NCBI GenBank assembly: GCA_907163375.1
Contig: CAJQUW010005234.1
Span: 346,501 to 410,500 of the forward strand
Length of the DNA stretch: 64,000 nt
Direction of reading: 5' to 3'
Source of the DNA: Prostheceraeus crozeri
Lineage: Eukaryota; Platyhelminthes; Polycladida; Euryleptidae
In this document: piece after piece, positions 40,151 through 54,600 of the stretch
Position numbering within the stretch: position 1 is the first letter of the stretch
Layout: each line of letters starts with the position of its first letter
Notes under the pieces: generated by a model
Seen by the model: the letters and a program-made list of their open reading frames with translations, nothing else
What the model was told of the DNA's origin: nothing
The model's database searches: none
Translations under genes and position numbers: made by a program

Positions 40151-42992
40151 TCACACAATAGCCTTTGACGGACCTGCAGCAGGTTTTGGCAGCTCTCGCC
40201 AGTCATAAATCTGTCGAAAATGACCCCACAAAGCACCAACTAAGTCATTTGTTACACATCCACCAACATTGACGTGCATCATTTGTATGACGAAAACGCC
40301 ATCATCCTGAAGAAAATTGTTCGTGAATACAATGACATCTTCATCTGAGTAATATGTTGGATCACTACCTCTTTCTCCTGCCAAAATGAGGCATTTACGG
40401 ATAAAGTTCTCTTTCTTTCTGCAGTTGAAGGAATTCATGACCCAAACACTGAAACTCAGTGCCATTATGAGAAATCCAAAGACATGCCAAAACCAAAGGA
40501 ATACAAATATTGCCTCGTTCAGCAGATTGACAGGTAGAGCACACTGTGCGACCATGTAACTCATGGAGTTATGCTTGATAGGAACATTGCAATAAGCTAC
40601 ACGTGGAAAAATGCGACTTTCATGCCACTTCTTTTGTCCTAATAAATTCACAAGCATTTGCCAACCAAAAAGATAATATTCATCACTCAGACCAAGGAAT
40701 GTGTGTATCGCAATTAGAGAACAAATGTGACCACCAAGATAACTCAACTTCACGAGAAAATAAGAAAAGCTCAGTCGAGAGCCAAATCTTTTGCTGCAGA
40801 ACCCATAATGTAGCCCCGCTCGGAGTTTCGTGCAGCAATTGGTTCGATATTCTCTGTGCTTCTGTAGTGAGTCCACGATGCAATTTGCAATTTTTTCAAT
40901 ACTCTTTGCTTTTTGTTCCCCTCCTTGTAAACGTGCAGCATTCGCGCAATCCATTATGTCCTGAAAATCTGTACCGACTTGCTTGTGATAGAATATCTTC
41001 CAAACTGTGCTTATCAAAAATGGAATGAAAACCAATGCACTGACGAATAATGGAACCAGAGGATAATAACCTGGAAAGAAAAGTAACAAGCTTATATTAC
41101 ATTGAGAAAATCCATTATAATGGGCCTAAGAATGATCATTTTTTAATAAGAAGATCAAGTAAAATCAAAATGAAATTGTAGGCTTTTAATCCGCAACGGA
41201 ATGTGTCTGCACTAATCAGCCATTTAATGTTTAAAAATCAATCAATTAGCTTCTATCAAGCATCACAAACAGCTTCAAAATGATCGTGATAACGTTGATC
41301 CATCATCCAGTTTGATCAAAATGTGCCCTTTTAATCAAATGCTCTATATCCCTGTAGGCGAGTATAGACATGGCCAGGCAACCAACATGTTAAGTAAATT
41401 TTCGGCGGGTTTTCATTAAATATTTATTTCAACACACTACGAGCATGTCGCATCAACTAGTGCGCCTGCAATCATGAATAAATTCTGCATTTTGTAAAGT
41501 CAGTAATAAAATGTTCAGCTGCATCTTCATTCAAGGATATTACTACATTATTTTATAACATGATTAGATGGCTTGCAAAAAGCAGAACTTATTAATTATT
41601 AATTATAAGCGCACTAACTTAGACTCAATTTCAGTAGTGTGTTGGAAGTAGCATGAATACCCGCCCAACCAAATTTTATTTGAAATATGCTAACTACACA
41701 TCTCACATTTGCCCGGATATGTCTGCAACCTCAAAATAGGGAGTTCTTTCGATGCTTAGAGATTGGAACCAGGCGTGCTGATGATTCCTGACGCCTGATG
41801 ACATTACAGCTATTCAAGTCTGTTCCAATTTTTCTACTGAGGATGTAGCTCAACATGTTTGATTATTCTATTTACAGTATGTCCAAGAGTTAACTTAGAG
41901 AATTTCCACTGTGCCTCCAGTGTCTCGGCGCACCACAGACTCTCTGCTTAGAATTTTGTGTCGATCAAATTGGTTATTCGTTATTCTGACGGTCCACTAG
42001 CAGACATCGTGCAGAGAATATATCCCTAATTAACTTATTTCCTTGGATTCATGGCGCATTTTATGCTATTTATTGGTACAATTATTTTGCTAATAGGTAG
42101 CACAATTTCAGCACGATTCAGTGGTGGAATGCGCTATAGACCTAGTTGGAGATCAATTTTACGGTATCATTTGCAGCGATTGGTCATCGCAATAGAAGGC
42201 ACACCATGTATGCATTCTGTAGCACTACCTATTTTTAGAGGGCAAATTGCAGTTTATAATATCTCCCACGATTCGATTTTACAGAAGAGAAATTTACTCA
42301 AGTAACTTTCATGCTTAAGTGTGAGGTTCAAACTAATTACAAAGAATGTCATTAAAGATTCATGCCACCTACTGATACTTCTGAATCAAATCTATATACC
42401 ACAAGCATTCCATTGCCATGCAATGATGGCTCACTTTCAGACATCTATGGCCTAGCGGATCACTTGTTTTATCAATAACACTGAATCGAGATGATGGCGC
42501 ACACACAAATGGACGCGTGTGATTGTGTGTGTCCATTTTGTGGTGACTTCGGTCACTTAGTAAACCCGTGTAGACGCGCCTTAATGCTCAGAAGAGTATT
42601 GTTGCCCCATAAGTTGCTATTAGTTGATACCCATGAAGACTGATGACAACTTTAAAGTAGAACTCACTTATCTTTCTTCTCTCTTCCATTTCTTTCCATT
42701 CTCTTTGATTGTGTGGAAAGTGACCTGTAACCTCTTCCTTGGTCAATGGAACTCCACCTTCCACAAGACAATATGAATTGATATAACTCTCAAAATCTGA
42801 TCCACTAGCAGTGATTGACGCATGACACACGATAGGATTCATCCCATGAACCATGACTGTGACAGCTGTGGCGCATATAACACTGACCATAATAGTCCAA
42901 AAAGAGCTGAAAGCGTCGGCATTGTCATGGAGGCCGAAATCTGTTTCTAATTTCCACTCTTTGATAAAGCTGCCAACATCAGTGATTCCCAT
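40151..42992 (-). CDS. Innexin gap-junction protein, two exons, 414 aa
   Basis: Four-pass membrane protein that forms gap-junction channels. Exon 1 is 42668-42992 (108 codons plus one base), the intron 41071-42667 (GTGAGT...TTTCCAG), exon 2 40151-41070. The join is in phase and rebuilds the family's YYxxVP motif at the end of the first cytoplasm-facing stretch, read here as YYPLVP. The first extracellular loop has its two Cys (C56 in PIVCH, C75 in SYCLV). The second has two (FPRVAYCNV and VAQCALPVN), followed by NEAIFVFLWFWHVF. A 414-aa length is normal for the family. No other coding break is seen. Confidence 0.92.
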
Positions 42993-43089
42993 GCTGACAG
43001 CTTACAGGCATGTCGTGTTACGCTGCATAAAATGCATGCAAAAGACAGTCAGAGAAGGTGAGGCGAAGCTCACGTGATGTATTGTTCTA

Positions 43090-44990
43090 CCTTTATTATG
43101 CAATGACGTCAGAAGATCCCTATTGTTGCCTATTACAAAGTCGTGAAAATAATAAATGCCTAATAGATGCGTGGTTCCTAATTCAGCTACCTGCGATCAA
43201 TGCGTTCATTTCCTGATATCATAGGATTCAGAGTGATCATTGTCTCTGTCTTCTGTCATTTCCATTTTACCAGGAAACCATTCACTATGAATAGAACAAT
43301 GATTTCACCTTATTTGCGGCGCACTCAGAATCACATGAAGCTGTGTGTATTAAAGCTAAGCCTGCTACAGTCATTTGATAGATTGCTCAAATGAAAAGAA
43401 GCGATGTACAATGTAGACTGTTGGAAAATACAGAATACATCATTCTTGTTTTCAATTTAAAGAAAACAAGGTTTTCAAAACCCCAACCTCGATTTAAGTT
43501 TTATAGTAAAGTTGATATTTTATTGCGATGAAACCAGTTTTATAAACATTTGATATTTGTGTTAAAAAAAGGCGAATACAAGTGTGTGCGGTTTGTCTTT
43601 TAATTCCACAAAAATCATCAGAATACGAAGTTGTGAGTACTTGCAAACCTATGAGTCAGCATTATTGCTCATGCCTTTCTCTTATGGTCATCAATGAGGG
43701 CTGGAACCGACCGCCAGTGGGCCTGACCGGTTTCAGCCAGCCCGGCCCTGGCTATAAAAATTGAAGACCGGCCGAGCGGATACTTGAACTAGGCCTATGT
43801 CGACATTTGACGGCATTCATTTTTGAATAAATCAATCAATAGAATTACAACATTGCAAGCGAACATACATGTAGCATGATCTAAGAACACCCATGCGCAT
43901 GAAATGTGACATAAATTTTTCATAAGGCTTCTTAAAGGTTGTACATGCTCAACCACTCACCTTGAACGGGCCTGGTTAAGCTTAAGCCGCCCGGATTAAG
44001 CTATAACGTCAATACTCTGCCACACCTGGGGCTTCGACGGTGCTGAAACAGTCAGAATTTTAACTAGAGCGTTGTGATCTTCCCACCGACTTCCAATGAC
44101 ACTTTCGAGTCTCGACCACTGGACCGAAAGATCGCTAGACCAAACACTCAACCACTGTGTCACTAAAACCCAGTTACGTGCTGTACATGTAGTTTCAAAT
44201 CACACCTTACCTCAAGTAAAGTTCCTATTCAGAATCCTATATCCTAGCCCCTACAATTATAAGAATTGTGCATTCCGTAGTCTATCTATCGTAAGATTAT
44301 TCCATATCTTGAATGATTCCATTACATGGGATGATGTATCCCATTTTTACCCACAGTCCTTTTTTAGGACGGTTCTAAAAAAAGGGATCATGCGACCGCT
44401 CATCATTTATTTTAACTTTTCATTTTGATTTGGTTGAATGATGCCCGCATTGAACATTGTCATCAGTTTGTTCATGTCATGTTCCTGTCATATAACAAAA
44501 AATTTCATTTAAATACATTTGATTTTCAAAGCTGAAAATAGCTGCATGTAAAAGAAAAAAGCGTTTGTGATCACAAGCGACAAGTTTTTTAAAACATTGT
44601 TAAAATAATATTCTTGTATCAACCTAAATAACTGATGAATGCATAGAGTTGGAATATATGTACTATCATATCAAAATTATTATAGAATGATTTCAATCTG
44701 TCCTTTTTCTAAAACGGTGGGCACTAGTTACCAATTTATCAGCAAATTCATCTCTTACATACTTCCAATATAAATGTGCATATTCTCGTTCTTCATTCTA
44801 GCAAGATGCTTTTCGATGACACTACACTATATTCGACATGGTGCCAAGTATATAGGATATTCATGGAAAGCAATTCCTATTTAAGTATTATGGTGTGGCG
44901 CACATCAATTCAAATAGGCTGCATGATTCAGTGCTATTCGAGCCATATTGAGATGCTATGAAGGGTAACACGATCCCCACTTGGTCGTTA
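43090..44990. other. No gene recognised
   Basis: Intergenic AT-rich DNA with short frames only. The GC-rich stretch near 43700-43770 (ACCGACCGCC..., GGCCCTGGC) stands out in composition but shows no repeat structure I can resolve. Confidence 0.4.
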
Positions 44991-45004
44991 GAGTATGAAT
45001 CGAT

Positions 45005-45835
45005 ATGTATGTAAAGTGGTTAAATAAATTATCTCAAAGTGGTACATTTGACAGTCTGATTCAGACACACGGCAACGTACAAAATCTGATCTCTTCTGTT
45101 GATTCTAAATTTCGGCGAAATTATAATTTCATACCTCCAATTCTCTGTTCAAGACGACTATCAATGGTCCCCACAATTCACTGTTGCCGACGTTGAACGA
45201 CAATTAGCAAGAATAAAGTCGGATAAATCCTCCGGGAGCGGCTCCATTCTAAATCGGCCTCTCAAGGTCATCTCCTTAATTGCTTGCTACCCTTTATGTG
45301 ACATTTTTCGAGCATCTATCCACATTGATCAGTTCCGGAAAGGTAGAAACTTGCTAATGTCGTGCCAGTGCCAAGGAAATGATCTCCGACTATTAAGGAC
45401 TTTCGCCCAATATCTTTATTGATAACTGTTTCCAAATTAAATTCAGTCCTACCTGATCTCACCAAGGTGTTCGGTCCCCTTCAACATGCTTTCCGAAGTC
45501 ATGGTTCTACTGATGCAGCACTTGCTCACTATAACATAACATCGCTCCTTGAATCTCCAGAGGTGAATGCAGTTCGACTTGCCTGTTTGGAGACCCATGT
45601 AAGGACTTGTCTAATTTGTATTGAGAAAATTCACGACGAACTACTGCTCGACCATCTCCTCAGAAACAATATTGAAAAGGATTTCATTCTACCGTTGAAG
45701 TGCTGTTTATCGGATCGCTACCAGCGCACTATGATAAACTGGTCCATTATTCCTGACGCCTTCGGGTGTGCCTTAATTGGCTCCGTTTAGGGCCCTTATT
45801 TGTTTATCTGTTTCGTTGGCAAGATAAAGAGGGGA
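45005..45835 (+). pseudogene. LINE reverse transcriptase fragment
   Basis: Piece of a non-LTR retrotransposon polyprotein spread over three frames. Recognisable blocks are FTVADVERQLARIKSDKSSG, then PLCDIFRASI, then FGPLQHAFRSHGSTDAAL, and finally GSV followed after a stop (45788-45790) by GPYLF. It lacks the YADD-type catalytic box in readable form. It is frameshifted and dead. Confidence 0.75.
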
Positions 45836-45839
45836 ATTG

Positions 45840-46870
45840 GATAACATAGAAGTTAGGAGTCGACTGCCAAGAATCGCAATTGTTTTTATCGGCTACATCT
45901 CACTTTCCGCCAAGAAAAAACCGAGAAGAGTAACATCAGCATGATAGAACAGTAATACGCGTTTTGTCAATTCTATTGATTTCTATAGTAAATTTAGTCA
46001 TCGACAACTTTTATTTCGAGACTCCTAATTCGAGAAAAATATTCAAACTGAATAATTTGCGCCTACTCTGCTGTATTATTTTTTCTAAACCGCGATCAGA
46101 ACTGCTTTTGTTTCACTTAAACAGTGCATACGTGTATGCGTGTAAGAACCCACTTGGAATTTATGCATTCGCTGAGCCTCACACCATGTAATTTGCATCG
46201 AAATAGTTCGATTTACTGACTTCTCTACAAGTAAACATAGATTAACTTTCAAGCCCAGCATGGGCCCGCCCTTCGATCATTATCTTTAAGAAAATTTATA
46301 TATTAAGCTATCTTAATATACTGCTTTAATAAATTCAATAGATCTTTATAGAATTCTGTAGCATTGTATTTCCAACATCTATAAAAATAGCAGTCATTAT
46401 TGTCAGTTAGATAGTCAGCACCCGGATTCTAGGAAAGCGTTATTTCATGCACACTTATGATCTTTCATCATGTCTGAATTATAATTATTGTATAAGGATG
46501 AATATGGAGATAGCATACATCTATAATTTTCCTCAATACTCAGGCAATTACAATTCGCCAGCTTATGTAATTTAAATTTTAGTGCGTTTCTCTCCTGAAG
46601 TTTGTCAACAACTTTGCTTGTATCGAATCTGAGAGTGTAATTAACGCGGCATAGTATCCAACACTACAAATGACTTTGCCTCCGTCTGTGTAAACCAATT
46701 CAGAGTTTTGCTCTCTCCATATTTGATTAATGAAGCGGAAATGGTGTGAATTTCGCAATTAAATATCAAAAATCCGTGCTTTCATTGTCTATAACCAAAC
46801 ATAAGCTCATTTTCAATGATGTTGCTTTAGTACAAGCTTTTAAAACATTGTTTATGATAATCAGATGATC
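45840..46870. other. No gene recognised
   Basis: AT-rich DNA upstream of the lectin gene. I cannot point to a certain promoter. Confidence 0.4.
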
Positions 46871-46991
46871 AAACATGATTCCATTTCCGTACATTAGAAT
46901 ATGTTGCTACTACCAGATATATTCTCAAACCACAGGAAAATTCACTACTCTAAATTCTTCTTTGCTTTGCGTTTACTGGTCTCATTTCAAG

Positions 46992-49900
46992 ATGCCCATC
47001 TTTTCATTGTCGATTCTGGTCGTTGCAACTTTGATTTCGGCACATAGCTCTCTGACTTATCACACAGTGACTGAATCCGCCTCGGGAGAGACGCACACTG
47101 AACCTTCTTTTCCTTCCCATGTATACACACCTCCTCATTCAGGTACTTCTCAGCCTACTCCTACTCCAAATACCAATCATCCGACAACTCTTCCCAATCC
47201 TCCTTGCAATAGGTCTCACTCCACTCCTCCTTCAGCTGTCACTCATTCCACACCTCGTTCGAATGTCTCGCACTCCACTACTCCTTACAATAGCTCTCAC
47301 TCCACTCCTCCTTCAGCTGTCACTCATTCCACACCTCGTTCGAATGTCTCGCACTCCACTCCTCCTTACAATAGCTCTCACTCCACTCCTCCTTTGAATG
47401 TTACTTACTCCACACCTTCGAACGTCACTCACTCCACTCCTCCTTCAAATGTCACTCACTCCACTCCTCCGTCTTATGTTACTCACTCCACTCCTCCTTA
47501 CAATAGCTCTCACTCCACTCATCCCAATTTTCATTCTTCTCCTCCCTCTCCTCATCCTTCATCTGCACCCATTGCTTTGAATATTTCTTCCTTTAATCTT
47601 TCAAATTCATATTCCGAGTCCACGATTTCTACCTCTTCTTCTACACTTCTTTCTTCGTCCTCACTTGCAAATCCACCTTCTTCTCTTCCAGCAGGACTGC
47701 CTGCATCTACTGAGTCCTGGAGATTGGTCGTTTCCTCATCCAGCGATCTATATGATGAATCGGCAGATCTCTGTGCGCAAATGGATGCTTACCCAATTGC
47801 GTTGACAACCTTTGATCACTTGCTTTGGTTTAGTTATGCCATCCAATCAAATACGTAAGTTTTTTTTTACTTTAATATTTCTAGCATTTGGTGTTATAAA
47901 GAAAAACTGTATCTGTTTCTGTTCACTGCTGTTATGAATAGTTCGGCTTGCTACTTAAATCCGAAAAATATTCTAGATTGCTTCATTTATTTGCACGATT
48001 GATTTTAAAAGTGCATTTCAGCAACATCAACTTTTTCTTCGTTCATGTCAAAGATATCTGATTTCCGGATATCTGTTATTTGTCCTTGCAAGCTGCTGAT
48101 GTTTGCTGGTAAATTATATATGAGCTGAACGATTGCAGTGTAATACGTCAAGAAATAATAAAACTATCATTCTGTGTATGAAATGCATCCAAGCATACTT
48201 TGAAAGTCTCATTTTCACGTCTCAAGATATTGATTTACTTTAAATTATCTACAATAGAATAGCATTATCTTTATTTCTCATACAAAAGTGGTATGAATAG
48301 GAGGATACTGCACTTGATCACAATCTTGTTGAAAAAAACATGTTAGGAAAAAACAGATTATTTTACAAAGGATTTGTTGAAGAGGGCAGATTTTCTCGGT
48401 AAAGGTAACAATATTCGCGTTCGCCTGATATCGCGTACCGAGTTGCGAACAATAAAAAATTGTCTACCCATATGAAACTTGACCCCCTCATGCTTCTGCT
48501 AGCATCAATATGTTCTCCTGATCAATAATAATTTGCAAGTAATCAGATTTCAAGTTATCGCAGACGTTCCATAGAAAATTGACAAAATGATCAATCTGTC
48601 CTATCTCACAGGATACATGCCCCAGAAAAGAGTTAATATAATTAATAAATTTTCATGAGTCTTTGGCAGTCAAACATCCGAAGACAGCCATCATATTCTA
48701 GTCAAGTCTCTGCTCTATTTGCTTAGTTTGGAGAGACCAAGATAGATGTACAACTTTTCACTTCCTTAGACAATTATTCAAATTTAGGCAAATCACAATA
48801 TGAAAATTAAATTTTACTGAGACTTAATTCAAAAATCACATACATGCATAGAAATTAACAATACCATAGAAAGTCTTAGAATGGAAATTGCATGAAAATC
48901 ATGGCACACGCCGGGGGAACTTAAATGGGGCAAAATGCAATTTGTGCGATCTGGCTTCCATGTTTTTTGATTGGCATTTATATTTATCAGGCCAATTCTT
49001 GATCTGAATTGTTGCCCCTTGTCCAAAGACCATGTACTCAAAAGCAATAGTGAATTTACAAAATGCTGCGCCGACAGGATGACAAAGAAGAAAATCCTTT
49101 TAGACGTTCTGTACGTTCATCATTTTGAAATATCGCTCTGATAATCTATCAATAGCATAATCAGACTCTTATGCAACTTGTAATGTCGATTTATAGAACA
49201 TGCATAGCTCCAGCTTGAAATCAGAGGCCAAGAAATCTTAGAGTATTCATTTTTCTTTAAAGGGTTCCCCTGTTCACTAAATTTGAATAATTTTCAAAAT
49301 CTCTACATGCATTCGAATATCAGCTTCCAAAATATCACATGTGTCATTTAATGATTAATTGAAAAGTTCCAGCGACATTTCATCTATTTGAGAAATGATT
49401 GTCGGTAAAGAAACTTTCTGTGTGTTTATTCCAGAAAAGCGCCACGATTCTTAGCCGCTTGAAGAAGAAATTATCCAATAATTAAACTTTCTATCTGTGA
49501 ATTCTTCAGATGTTCTTACAAACAGCACACCGACCACTTTTAATCATGACTTTGTGAACCAATTTTTAATTCGCATTTCAATATTGAAAAATTGGAAAAT
49601 TGTTGTCAGCGACTGCTACAAATAGACACACTATATTAATCCATGGAATTGTAGGCTATTTTACATGAAACAATGCCGCCATCTCACTTAAAATTCTCTT
49701 CATGAAAATCCTGTAACTAGGTGTCAACAACTTCCACAGCCAACTTGGCAAATAGTTTCACTATGATACAATGTTTTAGATCGAATCTGATCTAAAAACC
49801 ATAGATTTTTCCATGTGCCATCATTGTACATAGGCAAGATATCAAACTTCCATTCTAGTGTACTATTATCCACTTCTATGCCTTCTATGAATCTGTGATT

Positions 49901-52900
49901 CATATATACATGTATACATGTATGGGGGAGTGCCATAGACGGATAAACAATGGACTCCTAGATATCTAGACATCTGTTGCATATCTAGGAGTCCATGGAT
50001 AGGCACAATGATATCTCTATACAAGGGATGGAAATTATAGAGTTCGAAGGAAAGGAAGGAAGTGGACCTCTATGATTCCTGTGCTGTGTTGTCGATAAAA
50101 TCATGGAATAGAAGGAATAGAGGCCCACTTCCTTCCTTTCCTACGAATTTTATTATTTCCATCATTTGTAGAGATGTCATTATGTTTATCTATCTATGCT
50201 ACTCCTTATACATGAATTTTGAATTAAATCTCAGTAAAATCCTTCCTTCTGACGACGACCAAAAATTTGTCAGCAAAAGAAAGAAAAGATCAATGCACTT
50301 CTAATGGCACCTCTCCCGACTTCGTACGATCCCTAGAACGCCCGCAAATTGCAGTTAAAGAAAATTTTCATTTTTCAAAAAAAACTTTAATTTTGAAAAT
50401 AATTTATGCATGAAAGGACTGAAAACCTGACTTTAATAGCAGTTTCAAAAGAATGTTTCAAATAAGACATTGTGTTGATAGTGTTATTTTAGCTATGCGC
50501 TTTTGTGCACTGAAGAGAATTGGAATGTAAATTGTAATAAATGTACAATCAATAACTATCAGATCACTCAAAGCAACAAAAAGACACTTGGAAAATTTTA
50601 ATTCATTGTTCATGCCTACATTAAGTGTCATTCATTATTTATAAAAAAAGGACAAAATCCTGGTTTTAAAACACGCCAGGTTGTCAGCTCAGTTTTGCTT
50701 GATTAATTTACTTCTACAATTGCCGCAAAAGAATTATATGCCTCTTCAATTTCATGTCGAATTGATTACGATGGATTAAATATTAATAAATCAAAGAATC
50801 TGTCATGTGTTTACATGTGTGGCTACAAGAGTGTTTAGCTGTCTCATTCATTTTCTGATGATGGTCGCGAGCAGCGATTGAAAGATCTCGAATAGATCGA
50901 ATGCATTGAATTTCATCTGTCTCCACGTGCTTTCTCTCCTTCACGATGGGACAATATGATCGGAATCCGTTATCTTAAACATTAGCTTGCAGTGATGATT
51001 CCTTGCTCCATAATATCCGTCTAGTTAATTTTGTAAAATCAATACAATGTATTCAATCACACTCAAAGGATAGTAATCTTTCTTCAGATTAATGTTTCGT
51101 CTCCTATCTTACTAATTAGAAGTGGAAACTGACAAACCGACCGCTAAATCCACTTCCTTACTCGTTAACTCTACACAAATTTGATTCTATTGAGGTAGCT
51201 TTCAACCGCAGAAATCCGACTTTTCGATTTATCTAGAAGTTTTGTGGGACTAGAATGTATAACAGGTGCTTGTAGATGGGCGCTTCAGCTGCTTGTCTAT
51301 ATAGGTACCGATCTAAGAGGAATCAAATTTATCTGAAAAACGTCAGGTTTTTATAGTTGTAGATCAAAACAAAAAAAACAAAATTTTTTATCAAAATTTA
51401 AAGTGAAATGATAATAACATTGAATCTCAACAAAGCACTCTGATAAGACACCCATTGAAATCCGACACCCAATAATAGTTAAGAACTAGACCAGACAGGC
51501 ACATCAAAACCAATGCTACGTCGTGTACATTCGTTGTCCTGACAGTAGTGTCTAAAAGATGAATGATTAGGTACTTTCTCAGTGTATGCCTTCCAAAAAT
51601 TCACGGTTATTATCATTTGTCTTCAAATATAGAATACCGTGTTTTTCTAATATACGCCGCAGCATCTTTTTATAATCGCCTACTTGTAAGTGCGGCGTTT
51701 ATTACAGGGTGACGCTTAATAGAAGGCGGTGTTTATTATAATGTGCGATTTCCCATATTGAATAACAGTAATAATTACAGGCATATAACCTTTTCGGAAA
51801 ATGATCAATAGGATCTGAAAATCCATCTAGCAGGCTTCTTGCACATCACCGAGTTATTCATTGTCGACAAGGCCTGATATCGACGTTGATTGAACATAAC
51901 ATGGGAACAATTTCTTGATCCTCCCATGGTCACTTGAAGACAGGGCTCACACTCACACGAAGCTTGATCATGATGACTGATGAGTAGGGCAATTTTTTGA
52001 TGACCTAAAATGTTTTGAAATAAGACTTCAAACATACGAAAATATGCTCTTATATGACATACAGCATAATCCACAACAAAACAAAGAATCGCCATAATGA
52101 TATTACACGAAACATCGTGCAATAAAAGAATGACAATTTATTTCATCGAAAGAAATTTGACCCCCTACTTAAGTTATAAATAAACAAAAACACCAAATTC
52201 ATCAACGAGCGCTTATGTCCCTTTTATTTCACGTTGAACATGGAACTGAGTGACAAATATGCGACATGAAGGCGCTAGCACAAAATGTCAATCTAGTCAC
52301 CAAGGCAGACGTAAAATGAACAAGATATCTTCGTGAACACTAAGGTCGGGTGCAAACCGTTTAATATACTTAGTATACAATAACTCGTAGGTGGAAATTA
52401 GCTAAAAATTACGAGAACAGAAAGCAATCTTAAAGCGATCCAATGAGTCATCAATGATCATCATTACAAGCACATAATTGAAGATGACGAGTAATGGCCC
52501 TGGATGCTGGCCGATTAGATCGCGGTCGACAGCGGTTTGTGCTGTGAAGCCAAATAGGAACATGCTCACGATTTCTGTCACCAAGTACAATGTGGTAATG
52601 TTGCAAAACTAGTAATTCATATATGAAAATAGGAAAATTTGGAAATATGACTAAATATGACGCAACAGACATAATATGACAAAAATATGCAAAAATATGA
52701 CATGTTATAAAGAAATTGCCCTACTGATGAGTTATGCAATGACTCGATGCTCGACGGTACGACATAGCAATAGCCAGAGACAGGAGCCAGCGAGCCTCTA
52801 CACTGACAGCCACCATTCGGCAACAACTTGTAGGCAAGGCTGTTTTTTTAATAGGTTGAACACATAGAGTAAGTATACATAGGTGAAGTGTCGACTTGAA

Positions 52901-54600
52901 AAAGTATCTCTATACAGTGAAAATTTTTATATGAAAAGATTCAGTTTTTTGCGGAGATTACGCTCCCGTGGTCCAAAAAAATTATTTGAGCAGTTTTGAA
53001 AAAGTCAAAATTTTGCAAATTTATATACTACCGAGATGACGTTCTCTTTATAAGTAGTGTGAAACGAGTTGGATATCAAAAGGAATGAATATTTGCTAAT
53101 AAGCATCCTAGCTAAGCGGAAATTCAGTTGATTATCAAGGGAAGTTCATGATCCGCATTATAATGGAACTCATCAAGAAAAAGTCGCGATATTATTCGTG
53201 CTCTTTGGCTGAAAGTCTTTGATTCAATTTTCACCGCCATGATTTTATGATTCACTGAATTCATTTTTCATTTCTTGAATCTGAATATTGAGGTGGACCC
53301 ATTTACATCTTTCAAAGTTAATTGAAATCATTGTCTTTGATTATGTGATTTTGCTCTGCCAGTGACAGGTTGCCTGTGATATGATCACGCTTAAAAATAC
53401 TCTTGAGGCTGAGCATGGAAGCAATAGGAACCCATCGAATTGCTAATTTAGCAAACATTAAATCTCCAAAGCTGTCATGACACTGAGAATCTGTGAAATA
53501 CCATCATTCCCTCTCCAAGCAATCATAATCACTCAATTACGCAGCAATTTCTTCAAAACTGCAAAAATTTGCATATCTCACATTTGGAAACAATTACCAA
53601 TTATATTCCCCTCGAGTTCATTTAATAAAATCGAAAGTGTATACACATTGGGGATTTAATAAATGCGGAGTTGCTACTCTACCTAATATACCTACTCTGT
53701 GGTTGAGCATGATGTTTTTACTATGTGACTTATTCTATTATTATATAAACTGCAACACCAGGCAATATCATTATACAGTCCAGTGTCATTTGATAACTAA
53801 ATTTTTGTTTTTCTAGCTCAGTAGATGATATAATTATGTACTACAGCTGCAAGTCATCATTTTCTCGCTTTCCTGATGTTAGAGAACCTGATTTCGTTTA
53901 CCAGAAGAAATACGATACTTTTGATAAAATGACGTGCGTTTGCAAGTCTGTGGCGGGTTTCACTCATCAGATTCTTCCTCAGATCAGTGTCTGACCGAGC
54001 AACCATCAACAAACAGCTATTGTCTATTCTATTCCCACTGACTTAAGCAAGACGAAAATCGGATTTCTATGCTTTCAACTTTCTTTTCAGCGATATCAAT
54101 GATCTAAATGGATATTGGATGGGTTTACAGAAAAATGGCTCAATGTCTATTGTATATAACAGCGGAGGGGCACCCACATTTTTCAACTGGTGTGAAGTTC
54201 CTAATAACAACTATACAATGATCTCTCGACGCATGAAGTGGATTTCAGGAGCTCCCATGAATAGTGACCTGCTAGAATATTTTTTTAGCATGTTTCAAGT
54301 GCAGCTACGAGCGTGCGAAACTTTGTGCCTAGCCGTTACCAGTGATGGCGCTATAACAGAACAGAAATGCACCTCTCCACGGAGGACATTATGCATCGCT
54401 GTCAATGTCGGTAAGTAATGACGTATTTTTCATTTTATATTCTGTCGGTTTAACAGTGAGATTTGACCTTGTTTCGTTGTACAGAAAGAAAAACAGTGAA
54501 GCATAATGGGAGAAGGGGCAAAACAAGAGTAGGCCTACCACGCTGGTGCACACATTATCTCATGGAAGTTGTTGAGTGCGGTTCGGCCGCATTACTTTAG
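46992..54600 (+). CDS. Secreted mucin-like C-type lectin, three exons
   Basis: Exon 1 (46992-47854): signal peptide of about 18 residues (MPIFSLSILVVATLISAHS), then a Ser/Thr/Pro-rich region of nine-residue units (THSTPPSNV and relatives) with many N-glycosylation sites, then the start of a C-type lectin domain (SWRLV...LCAQM). Exon 2 (54091-54410) continues it in phase: GYWMGLQKNGSM, FFNWCEVPNNN, and the Cys of the second half (CETLC, QKC, LCIAV). EPN/QPD and WND motifs are not clear, so Ca-dependent sugar binding may be lost. Exon 3 (54485-54600) adds a basic 38-residue tail and is less certain. Introns are 6,236 and 74 bp with GT/AG ends. Likely an immune or mucus lectin. Confidence 0.8.
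47191..47530 (+). repeat. 27-bp / 81-bp coding tandem repeat
   Basis: The Ser/Thr/Pro region of the lectin is built from 27-base units, and three units form an 81-base higher repeat that occurs twice nearly unchanged (about 47210-47372). Such repeats often vary in number between individuals. Confidence 0.8.
47855..54090 (+). other. 6.2-kb intron of the lectin gene
   Basis: Donor GTAAGT at 47855, acceptor TTCTTTTCAG ending at 54090. It contains palindromes around 49950-50164 and no convincing gene. A short open exon-like frame (about 53819-53991) preceded by TTTTTCTAG is in phase with exon 1 but ends in a stop; it could be an alternative ending. Confidence 0.6.
49950..50164. repeat. Two adjacent inverted repeats (foldback) in the lectin intron
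   Basis: A perfect 16-bp palindrome (49950-49965 with 49981-49996) is followed by a ~57-bp imperfect inverted repeat (50027-50084 with 50105-50164) containing GGAAAGGAAGGAAGTGG. It is probably a small MITE. Confidence 0.65.

Noticed and set aside
42051-42305. 84-codon plus-strand frame inside the innexin intron
   Set aside because: It has a hydrophobic start but no family resemblance and no splice support, and lies antisense to a well-defined gene.
51640-51760. Repeated GCGGCGTTTATTA-like motifs
   Set aside because: Three degenerate copies only; probably an old dispersed repeat, without ends or duplication that I could define.
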